64,000 bases of DNA from Croceicoccus bisphenolivorans (GTDB lineage: Bacteria; Pseudomonadota; Alphaproteobacteria; Sphingomonadales; Sphingomonadaceae). Made by a program: the position numbers and the translations under genes. The DNA lies in NCBI RefSeq assembly GCF_001634625.1, contig NZ_LRSE01000003.1:248001-312000 (forward strand), written 5' to 3'. The notes beneath the pieces are model-generated. The model was not told the origin of the DNA. It saw only the letters and a program-made list of their open reading frames with translations, and searched no databases. Of this stretch, positions 42,084-49,800 are shown one piece after another (position 1 is the stretch's first letter; every line of letters starts with the position of its first letter).

Positions 42084-43334
42084 ATGTCGCTGGTAGAAAT
42101 CAACTTCGACGGCATCGTCGGGCCAAGCCACAACTATTCCGGCCTCAGCCCCGGCAACCTTGCCGCCACGAAGAACGCAGGAAAAGTCGCCTACCCGCGC
42201 GCCGCGGCGCTGCAAGGGCTGGCCAAGATGCGGCACAACATGGAACTGGGGCTGGTGCAGGGGTTCCTGCTGCCCCTGCCCCGCCCGAATGCGGGCTTCC
42301 TTGCCGACATGGCCGTGGGCGCAGAGGCCGATCCGGCGCTGACCGCCATGGCATGGTCGGCCAGTTCGATGTGGACCGCCAATGCCGCCACCGTCAGCCC
42401 CGCACCCGATACGGCGGACGGGCGCTGCCACCTGTCGGTCGCCAACCTCGTCACGATGCCGCACCGATCGATCGAATGGCCCGATACGCTGGCGCAGCTT
42501 CGCGTGGCCTTCGGCAACACCGATCACTTCGCGGTGCACGGCCCTGTTCCACCCACATTCGGAGACGAAGGCGCGGCGAACCACATGCGCATGGGCACGG
42601 CTCACGGCGATACCTGCGCCGAAATCTTCGTTTATGGAAAGGCAGGCGGCCCCTTCCCGGCGCGCCAGCATGAACAGGCCAGCCGCGCCATCGCCCGCCG
42701 CCACGGCCTCGATCCCGCCCGCACGCTGTTCGTCGAACAGGCACCCGATGCCATCGCCGCCGGCGCATTCCACAACGATGTCGTCGCCGTCGCGAACGAG
42801 CATGTGCTGTTCTGCCACGAACAGGCCTTCGCCGACCGGCAGGGCACTTACGATGCGGTGCGCGCAATGGTGCCGGGGGCGGAGATCGTGGAGGTTCCCG
42901 CCAGCGCCGTCAGCCTTGCCGATGCGATCGCAAGCTATCTGTTCAACGCCCAGTTGCTCACCCTGCCGGATGGCGCAATGGCGCTGGTCGTACCCGGCGA
43001 ATGCATCGAAACCCCGTCGGTCAGCGCGTGGCTGGATGCGATGGTCAAGGGCAACGGGCCGATCCGGCGCGTCCTTCCGGTCGATGTGCGCCAGTCCATG
43101 GCCAACGGCGGCGGTCCGGCCTGCCTGCGCCTGCGCGTCGTGGCCGATCCCGCCACGATCGATTCGCGCTTCCTGTTAACCTTTGAAAAGCTCGAATCGA
43201 TTGCCGCTGTCGTGGATAAATACTGGCCGGAAAGCATCGATCCGGCCGACGTCGGCACCCCCCATCTTGCAGAATGCATCGAAGTGGCACGACATTTCCT
43301 GCTGGAAAGTCAAAATCTTAAAGAACTTGGTTAA
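42084..43334 (+). CDS. astB: N-succinylarginine dihydrolase AstB
   Basis: AstB hydrolyses succinylarginine to succinylornithine, releasing CO2 and two ammonia. The 416-residue product starts with EINFDGIVGPSHNYSGLSPG, and has SASSMWTANAATVSPAPDT, AHGDTCAEIFVYGK, FHNDVVAVANEHVLFCHEQA and SMANGGGPACLRLRV, with the active-site Cys in the last. It is one base after astA. The amidinotransferase fold and length fit well. Confidence 0.97.
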   Translation: MSLVEINFDGIVGPSHNYSGLSPGNLAATKNAGKVAYPRAAALQGLAKMRHNMELGLVQGFLLPLPRPNAGFLADMAVGAEADPALTAMAWSASSMWTANAATVSPAPDTADGRCHLSVANLVTMPHRSIEWPDTLAQLRVAFGNTDHFAVHGPVPPTFGDEGAANHMRMGTAHGDTCAEIFVYGKAGGPFPARQHEQASRAIARRHGLDPARTLFVEQAPDAIAAGAFHNDVVAVANEHVLFCHEQAFADRQGTYDAVRAMVPGAEIVEVPASAVSLADAIASYLFNAQLLTLPDGAMALVVPGECIETPSVSAWLDAMVKGNGPIRRVLPVDVRQSMANGGGPACLRLRVVADPATIDSRFLLTFEKLESIAAVVDKYWPESIDPADVGTPHLAECIEVARHFLLESQNLKELG

Positions 43335-43430
43335 CGCTTTTGCCTCGGAACTTGTGAGAGGTTACTGTTTTCTTAACGTGAGAGCCCGGCATTGTGTGGG
43401 CTTCCGGACGCAAGAGGAGGTAACGCCCAG

Positions 43431-43691
43431 GTGGCATTCACCAAGCTCAAGAAACTGGGGCGGCTGTTCGTCATCAAGACGCGATTCGAAGCGTTCGTGG
43501 TGATCTATGCGCTCGCCCTTGGTGCGATCGAGCGTGGGACTGTCTATCTTGGCCAGTATCCCGGCTTTGGCGGCAAGCTTCTGTTTCTTGCCTGCACCGG
43601 TTCGGTATTCATGGCCGGGGCGAAAATGCTCGACTGCATCCGGCACGAAAAGGTTTCCCGCGAGGAAGAGGCAGTGCCCGCCGACACCTGA
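43431..43691 (+). CDS. Small conserved membrane protein (86 aa)
   Basis: An 86-residue protein, VAFTKLKKLGRLFVIKTRFE..., with one or two hydrophobic segments (AFVVIYALALGAIERGTVYL; GGKLLFLACTGSVFMAGAKM) and a charged C-terminus, so probably inner-membrane. GTG at 43431 is chosen because AGGAGG lies about ten bases upstream; a longer start at 43392 has none. It resembles small hypothetical proteins of sphingomonads; no function known to me. It follows astB by 96 bases with TTAACG-rich sequence between, and is closed by a strong terminator. Confidence 0.75.
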   Translation: MAFTKLKKLGRLFVIKTRFEAFVVIYALALGAIERGTVYLGQYPGFGGKLLFLACTGSVFMAGAKMLDCIRHEKVSREEEAVPADT

Positions 43692-43721
43692 CGCGGTTTG
43701 TTCAAACTAGCCAAGACTTGC

Positions 43722-43756
43722 GGGGCGCTTTCCATCGGGAAGCGCCCCCTTTTTTT
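43722..43756 (+). terminator. Rho-independent terminator
   Basis: GGGGCGCTT (43722-43730) and AAGCGCCCC (43740-43748) form a perfect 9-bp stem with a 9-base loop, followed by C and seven T (43750-43756). It ends the astB/86-aa gene side of the + strand. Confidence 0.93.
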
Positions 43757-43784
43757 ACCTTGTACCAGCCGGTGGAGCTGAACG

Positions 43785-43997
43785 TCAGCGCGGAGAATTG
43801 CTCAGCGCGTGCTCTTCCGCCGTGACCGGCCAGCCGTCGGCAGGCGCATGCTTCCATGCACCGAAAATCCACACCGCCGACAGCACAAGGATGGCAAGCA
43901 CGATGCTGAACAGCAGGACATAGCGCATCACGTGCGGGGTATCGCCGCCCCGTGCCTCGCCGGTTGGGATGTGCACTTCGTCGCCGATTTTCTGCAT
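43785..43997 (-). CDS. Small membrane protein (70 aa), unknown
   Basis: A 70-residue protein with a polar N-terminus (MQKIGDEVHIPTGEARGGDT), one strong membrane helix (MRYVLLFSIVLAILVLSAVW, about 24-46) and a polar tail. GGAGAG lies seven bases before the ATG. It lies alone between a + strand terminator and the tmRNA gene. I recognise no family; topology suggests a single-pass inner-membrane protein. Confidence 0.72.
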   Translation of the reverse strand: MQKIGDEVHIPTGEARGGDTPHVMRYVLLFSIVLAILVLSAVWIFGAWKHAPADGWPVTAEEHALSNSPR

Positions 43998-44177
43998 TGC
44001 AAGGCTCTCCGCTTCGAGCGGCCCTGGCGGGCGGCGAGGCGAACCGGCAGACCATGCATTGCGCGGTTCGCGCGGGCGGACGCGGACGGGCCGTCGTCAT
44101 TGGCTGACAGACGATATGGCCGGCCAGCGCGGTGATGATACCACGTGCGAGGGATTGGCGAAAGCTTGTGTGAAGGT

Positions 44178-44205
44178 GGAGGGTTTCTGTTGCTACGTAC
44201 CCTCC
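44178..44205. terminator. Hairpin at the 3' end of the tmRNA transcript
   Basis: GGAGGGT (44178-44184) and ACCCTCC (44199-44205) can form a 7-bp stem with a 14-base loop at the downstream end of the - strand tmRNA. There is no T-run on the - strand, so it may be a processing or Rho-assisted signal. Confidence 0.45.
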
Positions 44206-44519
44206 GGACGCCCGGAATCCGCTTCTGTTGCCCGGTGGGTCCAACCGCGCTTTAGCTTTGTAACTTCAGGCCGCTAGGCCCTAGAATTACGCAGCGAGAG
44301 CGAGTGCTTCGTTGTCGTTGGCACTTGTGAGTTTTGAGCCTTTAACGGGTTACTCAGCCCGGGCGAAAACAGTGCTTTTCAACACACGTCGATCCTGGTT
44401 CGGCCCCATGATCCAACCCCCGACAACGGAGACATATGGTGGAGCCGCCGGGTACTGCCCCCGGGTCCGCTGTGCCTATTGCACACCGCAATTTATCGCC
44501 ATAGCCGGCCGAAACCGGC
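44206..44519 (-). ncRNA. ssrA: Two-piece (circularly permuted) tmRNA, ssrA
   Basis: tmRNA rescues stalled ribosomes, adding a degradation tag. The gene has the permuted alphaproteobacterial order. Read on the - strand, the acceptor piece comes first and ends CGGCTCCACCA (to 44437), with a T-arm CCGGG-GGCAGTA-CCCGG. An intervening loop of about 29 bases follows, then the coding piece starts GGGGCCGAACCAGGATCGAC (from 44407). GGGGCCG pairs with CGGCTCC as the acceptor stem. The tag frame (44322-44287) reads ANDNEALALAA then TAA. Exact 5' and 3' ends are estimates. Confidence 0.93.
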
Positions 44520-44525
44520 AGGCCC

Positions 44526-44553
44526 TATATAGCGATGCTTCCCTTAATGTGAA
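44526..44553 (-). promoter_or_regulatory. Promoter of the tmRNA gene
   Basis: On the - strand TTCACA (44553-44548), a 16-base spacer and TATATA (44531-44526) lie just upstream of the acceptor piece. Start of transcription would be near 44519. Confidence 0.65.
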
Positions 44554-44576
44554 GTGAGCCGTTCGCCCATGCGGCG

Positions 44577-45017
44577 TCAGGGCCGCTTCTTCAGCTCTTC
44601 CAGGATTTCCTTCAGCAGATCGGTTTCGCTGGGGCCCGGTGGCGGAGCGGCTGCCTCTTCCTCTTTCCGCGATGCTTCCATCACCTTGTTCGCGGTGCGC
44701 ACCAGCATGAAGATGATGAATGCCAGGATGACGAAATTGACGACCGCCGTGATGAACGCGCCATAGCCGATCATCGCCGCACCCGCCTCTTTCAGGGCGA
44801 GGTAGTTGTCGAGCGGGCCGTCATACCCTTCGGGCGTGTCGAGCAGGATGAAATAGTTGGAGAAGTCGGCCCCGCCGAAGATCGCCCCGACGACGGGCAT
44901 GATAACCTCGTCCGTCAGCGATTTGACGATCGCGCCGAAGGCCGCACCGATGATGACCGCCACGGCAAGGTCCATCACGTTGCCCTTGGCGATGAATTTC
45001 TTGAACTCTGCCAGCAT
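44577..45017 (-). CDS. mscL: Large-conductance mechanosensitive channel MscL
   Basis: MscL opens under membrane tension to release solutes during osmotic downshock. The 146-residue product starts MLAEFKKFIAKGNVMDLAVA, with the pore helix AVIIGAAFGAIVKSLTDEVI, a periplasmic loop, a second helix (FITAVVNFVILAFIIFMLV) and a C-terminal charged helical bundle (LLKEILEELKKRP). GGGGAAG precedes the ATG. It is divergent from lemA and ends about 50 bases before the tmRNA promoter region. Confidence 0.97.
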   Translation of the reverse strand: MLAEFKKFIAKGNVMDLAVAVIIGAAFGAIVKSLTDEVIMPVVGAIFGGADFSNYFILLDTPEGYDGPLDNYLALKEAGAAMIGYGAFITAVVNFVILAFIIFMLVRTANKVMEASRKEEEAAAPPPGPSETDLLKEILEELKKRP

Positions 45018-45157
45018 GTCTTCCCCGCTTCCTTGCATCGTGCCGCTGCACATCGACCCGCGCCATCCTGCCACCGGATGGCGCCCGCGCAAGCGCCGGA
45101 CGATGACAATCACCGACAGATCAGGGATTTCCTTGCTCGAACCCCGGCTGCCCCCTG

Positions 45158-45185
45158 TTGCAGCGCGCCCAAACCGCTTTATATA
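45158..45185 (+). promoter_or_regulatory. Candidate sigma-70 promoter for lemA operon
   Basis: TTGCAG (45158-45163), a 16-base spacer and TATATA (45180-45185) lie about 50 bases before the lemA ATG. The surroundings are AT-rich for this genome. Confidence 0.55.
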
Positions 45186-45234
45186 GCTAACACACCTAAC
45201 CCTGCGGACCGTTTGCCCGAGAGGAACCCTTCGC

Positions 45235-45915
45235 ATGACCACCGGCCCTATTACCCGCGCAATTCGCCTGGCCGTCGCCGGGCTTGCCGCACTGACGCTG
45301 TCTGCCTGCGGCATCAATTCCGTCCCCAAGGCAGAGGAAAACGCCAAGGCCCGCTGGGCCGACGTGCAAAGCGCGTATCAACGCCGCGCCGATCTGGTGC
45401 CCAACCTCGTTTCGACGGTTAAGGCCGCTGCCGCTTCGGAAACCCAGATCCTGACCAACGTGACCAATGCCCGCGCCGCCGCGACGAGCATCAACATCAC
45501 GACCGAGGACTTGTCGAACCCCGATGAACTGCGCCGCTTTTCGGAAGCGCAGAACCAGCTGACCCAAGCGCTGGGCCAGCTGCGCACGGTGGTCGAAAAC
45601 TATCCGCAACTGCAGAGCCAGGGGCGTTTCGCAGACCTGATGACCGCGCTGGAAGGGGCGGAGAACCAGATCAACGTCGCCCGCGTGCGTTATAACGAGG
45701 CGGTGCAGGACTATAACACCACGATCCGCACCTTCCCCGACGTGATCGGCGCAAAGATCATCCACGGCGCGAAGCCGATGGAACCGTTCAACGCCGCGCC
45801 CGACGCGCAGAACGCGCCGATGGTCGATTTCGGCAGCATGGGCGGTGACGCTCCCGCCCCGGCAGCGAACGACAACGCGACCAATGCGGACCAGCCCGCC
45901 GCCGCCGCCAACTGA
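45235..45915 (+). CDS. lemA: LemA family lipoprotein
   Basis: A 226-residue LemA-family protein. The N-terminus ALTLSACGINS has a lipobox, so it is probably lipid-anchored; classic LemA has an N-out membrane helix. The helical core (AKARWADVQSAYQRRADLVP; NLVSTVKAAAASETQILTNV; FSEAQNQLTQALGQLRTVVE; YNEAVQDYNTTIRTFPDVIG) is typical. The C-terminus is disordered and Asn/Ala/Pro rich. It leads a run with two TPM-domain proteins, a widely seen neighbourhood of unknown envelope function. Confidence 0.93.
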   Translation: MTTGPITRAIRLAVAGLAALTLSACGINSVPKAEENAKARWADVQSAYQRRADLVPNLVSTVKAAAASETQILTNVTNARAAATSINITTEDLSNPDELRRFSEAQNQLTQALGQLRTVVENYPQLQSQGRFADLMTALEGAENQINVARVRYNEAVQDYNTTIRTFPDVIGAKIIHGAKPMEPFNAAPDAQNAPMVDFGSMGGDAPAPAANDNATNADQPAAAAN

Positions 45916-45922
45916 GGTTGCA

Positions 45923-46750
45923 GTGAAGTCCATCGCGCGCCTTTTTGCGGCCTTCGCCCTGTTGGCGGGTGCCATCTCGGCACCTGCCTTCGCGGCCTAT
46001 CCGGAGCGTCCGGACGGGCCGGTGCTTGACGAGGCAGGGATTATCCCCGCTGCCGAAGAAGCGGCGATGGATGCGCGGCTGCGCGAATACAACGCCGCCA
46101 CGGGGCGCGCGGTCGTCGTCGCCACGGTCAACTCGCTGGATGGCGAAACGATCGAGATGTACGCGGCCAACATGTTCACCGAATGGGGCATCGGCGGGGC
46201 GGAGACCGATCAGGGCCTGCTGCTGCTGATCGCCCCGAACCAGCGGCAGGTGCGGATCGAGGGCGGCTATGGCCTCACCCCCTATGTCACTGACATCCTG
46301 TCGGGCCGGATCATCCGCGGCGATATCCTGCCCCGTTTCAAGGCGGGCGACTATCCCGGTGGAATCAACGCCGGGCTGGACGCGCTGATCGCGCAGATGG
46401 ACCTGACGCCTGCCGAGGCCAAGGCCGTGGCCGAAGCCGCAGCGGCCGCCGAAAAGGCCGATGCATCCGGCAGCGGATCAAGCGCGGGCGGGGTGATCTT
46501 CTGGATCTTCATGATAACGATCTTCATCCTGATCTTCGGGCGCGGCGGACGCGGGCGGCGATACCATTCGCGGCGTAGCGGCATCGACCCATGGGTCGTG
46601 CTGTGGGGTGCCAGCGAAATCGCGCGACATTCGGGCGAGCGTAGTTCCGGCGGATGGGGCGGCGGTTTCGGCGGCGGCAGTTCGGGCGGCGGCTTTGGCG
46701 GGTTCGGCGGCGGCATGTCCGGCGGCGGCGGCGCGAGCGGGAGCTGGTGA
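45923..46750 (+). CDS. TPM-domain protein with Gly-rich tail
   Basis: A 275-residue membrane protein. Signal peptide (LFAAFALLAGAISAPAFA), then a TPM (Psb32/TLP18.3) domain about residues 30-165 (AAEEAAMDARLREYNAATGR; QGLLLLIAPNQRQVRIEGGY), one membrane helix (GVIFWIFMITIFILIFGRGG) and a Gly/Ser-rich tail (GWGGGFGGGSSGGGFGGFGG). The TPM domain faces the periplasm. TPM proteins are studied in photosystem II repair; the bacterial role is unclear. GTG at 45923 has GAGG six bases upstream. It overlaps the next gene by one base. Confidence 0.9.
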   Translation: MKSIARLFAAFALLAGAISAPAFAAYPERPDGPVLDEAGIIPAAEEAAMDARLREYNAATGRAVVVATVNSLDGETIEMYAANMFTEWGIGGAETDQGLLLLIAPNQRQVRIEGGYGLTPYVTDILSGRIIRGDILPRFKAGDYPGGINAGLDALIAQMDLTPAEAKAVAEAAAAAEKADASGSGSSAGGVIFWIFMITIFILIFGRGGRGRRYHSRRSGIDPWVVLWGASEIARHSGERSSGGWGGGFGGGSSGGGFGGFGGGMSGGGGASGSW

Positions 46751-47433
46751 TGGGCCGGGCGATCTACCTTTCCGAAGCCGAGCACAAGCAGGTCAGCGAC
46801 GCTGTCGGCGCGGCCGAACTCACCACGTCGGGCGAAATCGTCACCGTCCTGGCCGACCGGTCGGACGGGTATTCCGACATCGCGCTTGCGTGGTCCGTGC
46901 TCGCGGCCTTTACCGCGCTGACCGTGATGGCGCTGCTACCCGATTTCTATCTCGGCATCTTTGACCGAGTGACCGGCAACTGGAACGCCGAATGGAGCGC
47001 GGGCGCGATCTTTGCCATCGCGGCGGCGGTCGGCATCCTGAAATTCCTTGGCGTATGGCTGGTGCAATTGTGGCAGCCGCTGAAATTCCTGCTGATCCCG
47101 TCCCCTGTAAAGACCCGCCGCGTCCGCGCCCGCGCGGTCGATCTGTTCAAGGTGGGGGCGGAACGGCGCACGCACGGGCGAACCGGCGTCCTCATCTACC
47201 TCTCCATGCGCGAACACCGTGCAGAGATCGTCGCGGACGAAGCCATCGCCGGCAAAGTCGAGCCCGAAATCTGGGGCGAAGCGATGGCCGCGATGATCGC
47301 ACAGGTACGCGAAGGACACATGGCCGCCGGCATGGTCGCCGCCGTAACCGAAGTGGGCAAGGTGCTGTCAGAACAGTTCCCCCGCGCGGAGGACGACGCC
47401 AACGAACTTCCGGACAGGCTGATCGAACTTTGA
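46750..47433 (+). CDS. Second TPM-domain membrane protein
   Basis: A 227-residue protein of the TPM superfamily, arranged differently from its neighbour: an N-terminal half-domain (EAEHKQVSDAVGAAELTTSG; EIVTVLADRSDGYSD), two membrane helices (ALAWSVLAAFTALTVMALLP; GAIFAIAAAVGILKFLGVWL), then the rest (THGRTGVLIYLSMREHRAEI; VADEAIAGKVEPEIWGE). No signal peptide. Co-transcribed with lemA and the first TPM gene through a TGATG overlap. Function unknown. Confidence 0.86.
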   Translation: MGRAIYLSEAEHKQVSDAVGAAELTTSGEIVTVLADRSDGYSDIALAWSVLAAFTALTVMALLPDFYLGIFDRVTGNWNAEWSAGAIFAIAAAVGILKFLGVWLVQLWQPLKFLLIPSPVKTRRVRARAVDLFKVGAERRTHGRTGVLIYLSMREHRAEIVADEAIAGKVEPEIWGEAMAAMIAQVREGHMAAGMVAAVTEVGKVLSEQFPRAEDDANELPDRLIEL

Positions 47434-47444
47434 GCATTTCGGAT

Positions 47445-47993
47445 ATGCACCACGACGAGGAAATCGCGTGGGAAGGCAAGTGGGTCGTCGCGAAAAAGCG
47501 GGGCCGCTGGGAATATGTCAGCCGCGCACGCTCCATCCGTGCGGCGGTGATCCTTGCCGTCGAAGACGGCCACGTCCTGCTGGTCGAACAGTTCCGCACC
47601 CCGCTGCAGCGCCCCTGCATCGAGCTTCCCGCAGGTCTGATCGGTGACGGCGTAGTTGATGGAGAGGGGGGCGCGGACGATGAACACGCGCTCGACGCTG
47701 CCGGCCGTGAACTGGAAGAGGAAACCGGCTACCGCGCGGCGGAACTGGTCGACGCGGGCGAGTTCTTCTCAAGCCCCGGCATGGTCACCGAAAGCTTCAC
47801 GCTGGTGATAGCAAAGGGGCTGACCAAAGTGGGCGATGGCGGCGGGGTTAGCGGCGAGGACATCACCGTCCACCGCGTACCCCTGTCGGACATCGAAGGG
47901 TTCGTTGCGCGGCAACGTGCTTCGGGCAAGGCGATCGATGTGCGGATGCTGATACTGCTGGCCAGCGGCTTGCTGACTGCGGCAGAGCGCTAG
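47445..47993 (+). CDS. NUDIX hydrolase, ADP-ribose pyrophosphatase-like
   Basis: A 182-residue Nudix hydrolase, most like ADP-ribose pyrophosphatases. VLLVEQFRTPLQRPCIELPA precedes a Nudix box that ends AAGRELEEETGYRAAEL with the metal-binding REx2EE core. An insertion (GDGVVDGEGGADDEH) sits at the start of the box, so its usual first Gly is shifted. ATG at 47445 is preferred; TTG at 47430 would overlap the preceding stop. It follows the second TPM gene by 11 bases. Substrate cannot be fixed. Confidence 0.85.
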   Translation: MHHDEEIAWEGKWVVAKKRGRWEYVSRARSIRAAVILAVEDGHVLLVEQFRTPLQRPCIELPAGLIGDGVVDGEGGADDEHALDAAGRELEEETGYRAAELVDAGEFFSSPGMVTESFTLVIAKGLTKVGDGGGVSGEDITVHRVPLSDIEGFVARQRASGKAIDVRMLILLASGLLTAAER

Positions 47994-48002
47994 AGTCAGG
48001 AC

Positions 48003-48467
48003 TTACTCCGCGTCCACTCCCGCAAGGTGGGAATTGTAGTAGCGGGCATCCCCCGTCACTTCCTCGCCCAGCCAGTCGGGTTGCGGGATCGCGGCGTCCG
48101 GATCGGGAAGCTCGATTTCCGCAATGACAAGGCCCGCCAAATCGCCCTGAAACTCGTCGATTTCCCAGCAAGTGCCGTCGGGCACCGGGCACAAGTGCCG
48201 CACCTTCCGCACGGTCCGGCCAACCCCCATGTCCAGAAGCGCCATGGCTTGCGCGACAGGCAGGGGCATTTCCACTTCTTCGCGCACCAGTGCCGCCCGC
48301 GCCGACTTGATCGTCAATGCCGCTTGCGTCCCGTCCACGATCCGCACGCGAATTTCGGCACGTTCGGTTACGGCTAGGTAGCGCTGCACGATCTCGCGGG
48401 CCCCGCTGACGTCCGTGCGCCAACTCTCCCCTGCCACGAGATACTTGCGCTCAATCTCTTGGGTCAC
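48003..48467 (-). CDS. CYTH-domain triphosphatase-like protein
   Basis: A 154-residue CYTH protein, a tunnel-fold family acting on triphosphates, adenylate-cyclase-like substrates or polyphosphate. The EIERKYLV start (EIERK motif) is clear, followed by acidic and basic beta strands (AEIRVRIVDGTQAALTIKSA; CWEIDEFQGDLAGLVIAEIE). GTG at 48467 with GGAG eight bases upstream is preferred; GTG 48494 would add nine residues. It lies 33 bases downstream of a CHAD-domain gene, a known CYTH/CHAD pairing tied to polyphosphate. Confidence 0.93.
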   Translation of the reverse strand: MTQEIERKYLVAGESWRTDVSGAREIVQRYLAVTERAEIRVRIVDGTQAALTIKSARAALVREEVEMPLPVAQAMALLDMGVGRTVRKVRHLCPVPDGTCWEIDEFQGDLAGLVIAEIELPDPDAAIPQPDWLGEEVTGDARYYNSHLAGVDAE

Positions 48468-48500
48468 GGTCCGGCTCCGCAAGACCCCCGGCACAAGGGG

Positions 48501-49388
48501 TCAGTGCCGCCACTGCTTCCACTTGCCATGCCAGTCATCAACCAGCGCGTCAGGGCTCTGCTTCAGCAGCTGCGCGATCAGCTCGGAAGACCGGTTTTCC
48601 AGCATCGCACGGTCGCGGCTGCATAACACCAGCAACATCTCCGCCGTCTTGCGCTCACCCTTGCTCATGCTGGCGCGCAGCTTTTCCTCCAGAATGGCAA
48701 GATCGTGGTGATGGCCCATCAGTTCGGACAGCTTGCGAGCAGCTTTCGCCCGTTTACGAAGCTGTTTCAGGTCCAGCTTTTCCAGCAGGCGGGTGTGGTA
48801 CCAATGATACTTCAACTGCCTGCGCAGCCGGTGATAGGCTTCTTCGTCCCCCTCCGCCGCGACGGTTTCGGCGGCATGGTGGGCGCGGGCATAGACCTTT
48901 TCCACGCCGCCGCCCAGCGCGCTCCATCCATCGTCATCCAGCTTCCATGCCTTCGCACGCTGGCGCGCATCGGCCAATTGCCGGCGGCATTGCTCGACAG
49001 GTTCCGCCAGATCGGCGTGGTCCAGCGGCACGACCGCACCGGCAAGCGAATCGCGCAGGCCACCAAGAATATCCTGCGACAAGTGCCCGTTGGTCCGCGC
49101 CACAATCGCATCGAAGGTGGCAAGCGCGACTTGCGCGTCGCGATGCGGCGACAGCAGTGCCGATACCTCGCGAAAGACCCTGTCCTCCGCCGCGAAATCC
49201 GGAAAGACGGGCCGGACAAGCCGGAGCAGGCCGCGCAGCTTCTTGCACCGCTTGCGCACGTCGTGAATGGCGCCCGGCATGTCATCGATATTGTCGAGCG
49301 CGTCGAGAGCCTTGCCCAGCTGTTCTCGCGCAATGCGACGAACGGCCCGTTCGACCGTCTTGTCCTTGCGACGAATGCGATATGCCAT
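48501..49388 (-). CDS. CHAD-domain protein
   Basis: A 295-residue helical CHAD protein; the domain binds inorganic polyphosphate through conserved basic residues and His. HDVRKRCKKLRGLLRLVRPV and RKLSELMGHHHDLAILEEKL, with RRQLKYHWYHTRLL, are typical of its two helical halves. The N-terminus MAYRIRRKDKTVERAVRRIA is also usual. It is followed by the CYTH gene. Upstream are 412 bases without a gene. Polyphosphate binding is inferred from the family. Confidence 0.92.
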   Translation of the reverse strand: MAYRIRRKDKTVERAVRRIAREQLGKALDALDNIDDMPGAIHDVRKRCKKLRGLLRLVRPVFPDFAAEDRVFREVSALLSPHRDAQVALATFDAIVARTNGHLSQDILGGLRDSLAGAVVPLDHADLAEPVEQCRRQLADARQRAKAWKLDDDGWSALGGGVEKVYARAHHAAETVAAEGDEEAYHRLRRQLKYHWYHTRLLEKLDLKQLRKRAKAARKLSELMGHHHDLAILEEKLRASMSKGERKTAEMLLVLCSRDRAMLENRSSELIAQLLKQSPDALVDDWHGKWKQWRH

Positions 49389-49800
49389 GCCGTGCGTGCT
49401 TTCGAATTGCCAGTTACGGTGCCGGAGGGAAAATGATCGTCATCGCGACGATGCTTTCCGACGCGCGGCTGTAAACTGCGCGGTACGTTCGGCAAAATAC
49501 CTTCGACGCACGTCATAAAAAGTTCATATGACAATTGCGTGTCCATGCGGTCATTTCGGGTTAGGCAGTGCGCAAACGGGCGGCGCGCGCGTTGCCAAGG
49601 TAACGCTGTCCTACACGCGCCGTGCCTGCCATCGTGCGCGCGGCTCTTTCGAATTTGTCGATATTACCGATGGGGGACGTGCAATGTGTCACCCGGCACG
49701 CCGACGGCAAATGGCGCGGATTTCTGCGGCGCACGGGGCAATGGCAGAGGGTGACAGGGTGTCACCTTTGTAACCCGGCCACCCGTTGCGTCGATCCGGT
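49389..49800. other. 412-base gap between yqgE and the CHAD gene
   Basis: The only long gene-free stretch of the window. It contains an AT-rich segment near 49500-49540 (ATAAAAAGTTCATATGACAA) that may hold the CHAD promoter, a 29-codon frame at 49684-49773 with GGGGGAC eight bases upstream (possibly chance), and a hairpin at 49750-49766. I see no RNA gene or mobile element in it. Confidence 0.5.
49750..49766. terminator. GGTGACA-GGG-TGTCACC hairpin after yqgE
   Basis: A perfect 7-bp inverted repeat with 3-base loop, 34 bases past the yqgE stop on the - strand. No T-run, so either a Rho-assisted end or an operator; a further TGTCACC half-site lies near 49687. Confidence 0.4.

Noticed and set aside
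43345-43372. GGAAC-N15-GTT resembling an EcfG stress promoter before the 86-aa gene
   Set aside because: The spacer is 15 rather than 16-17 bases and the -10 part is partial; too weak to list.
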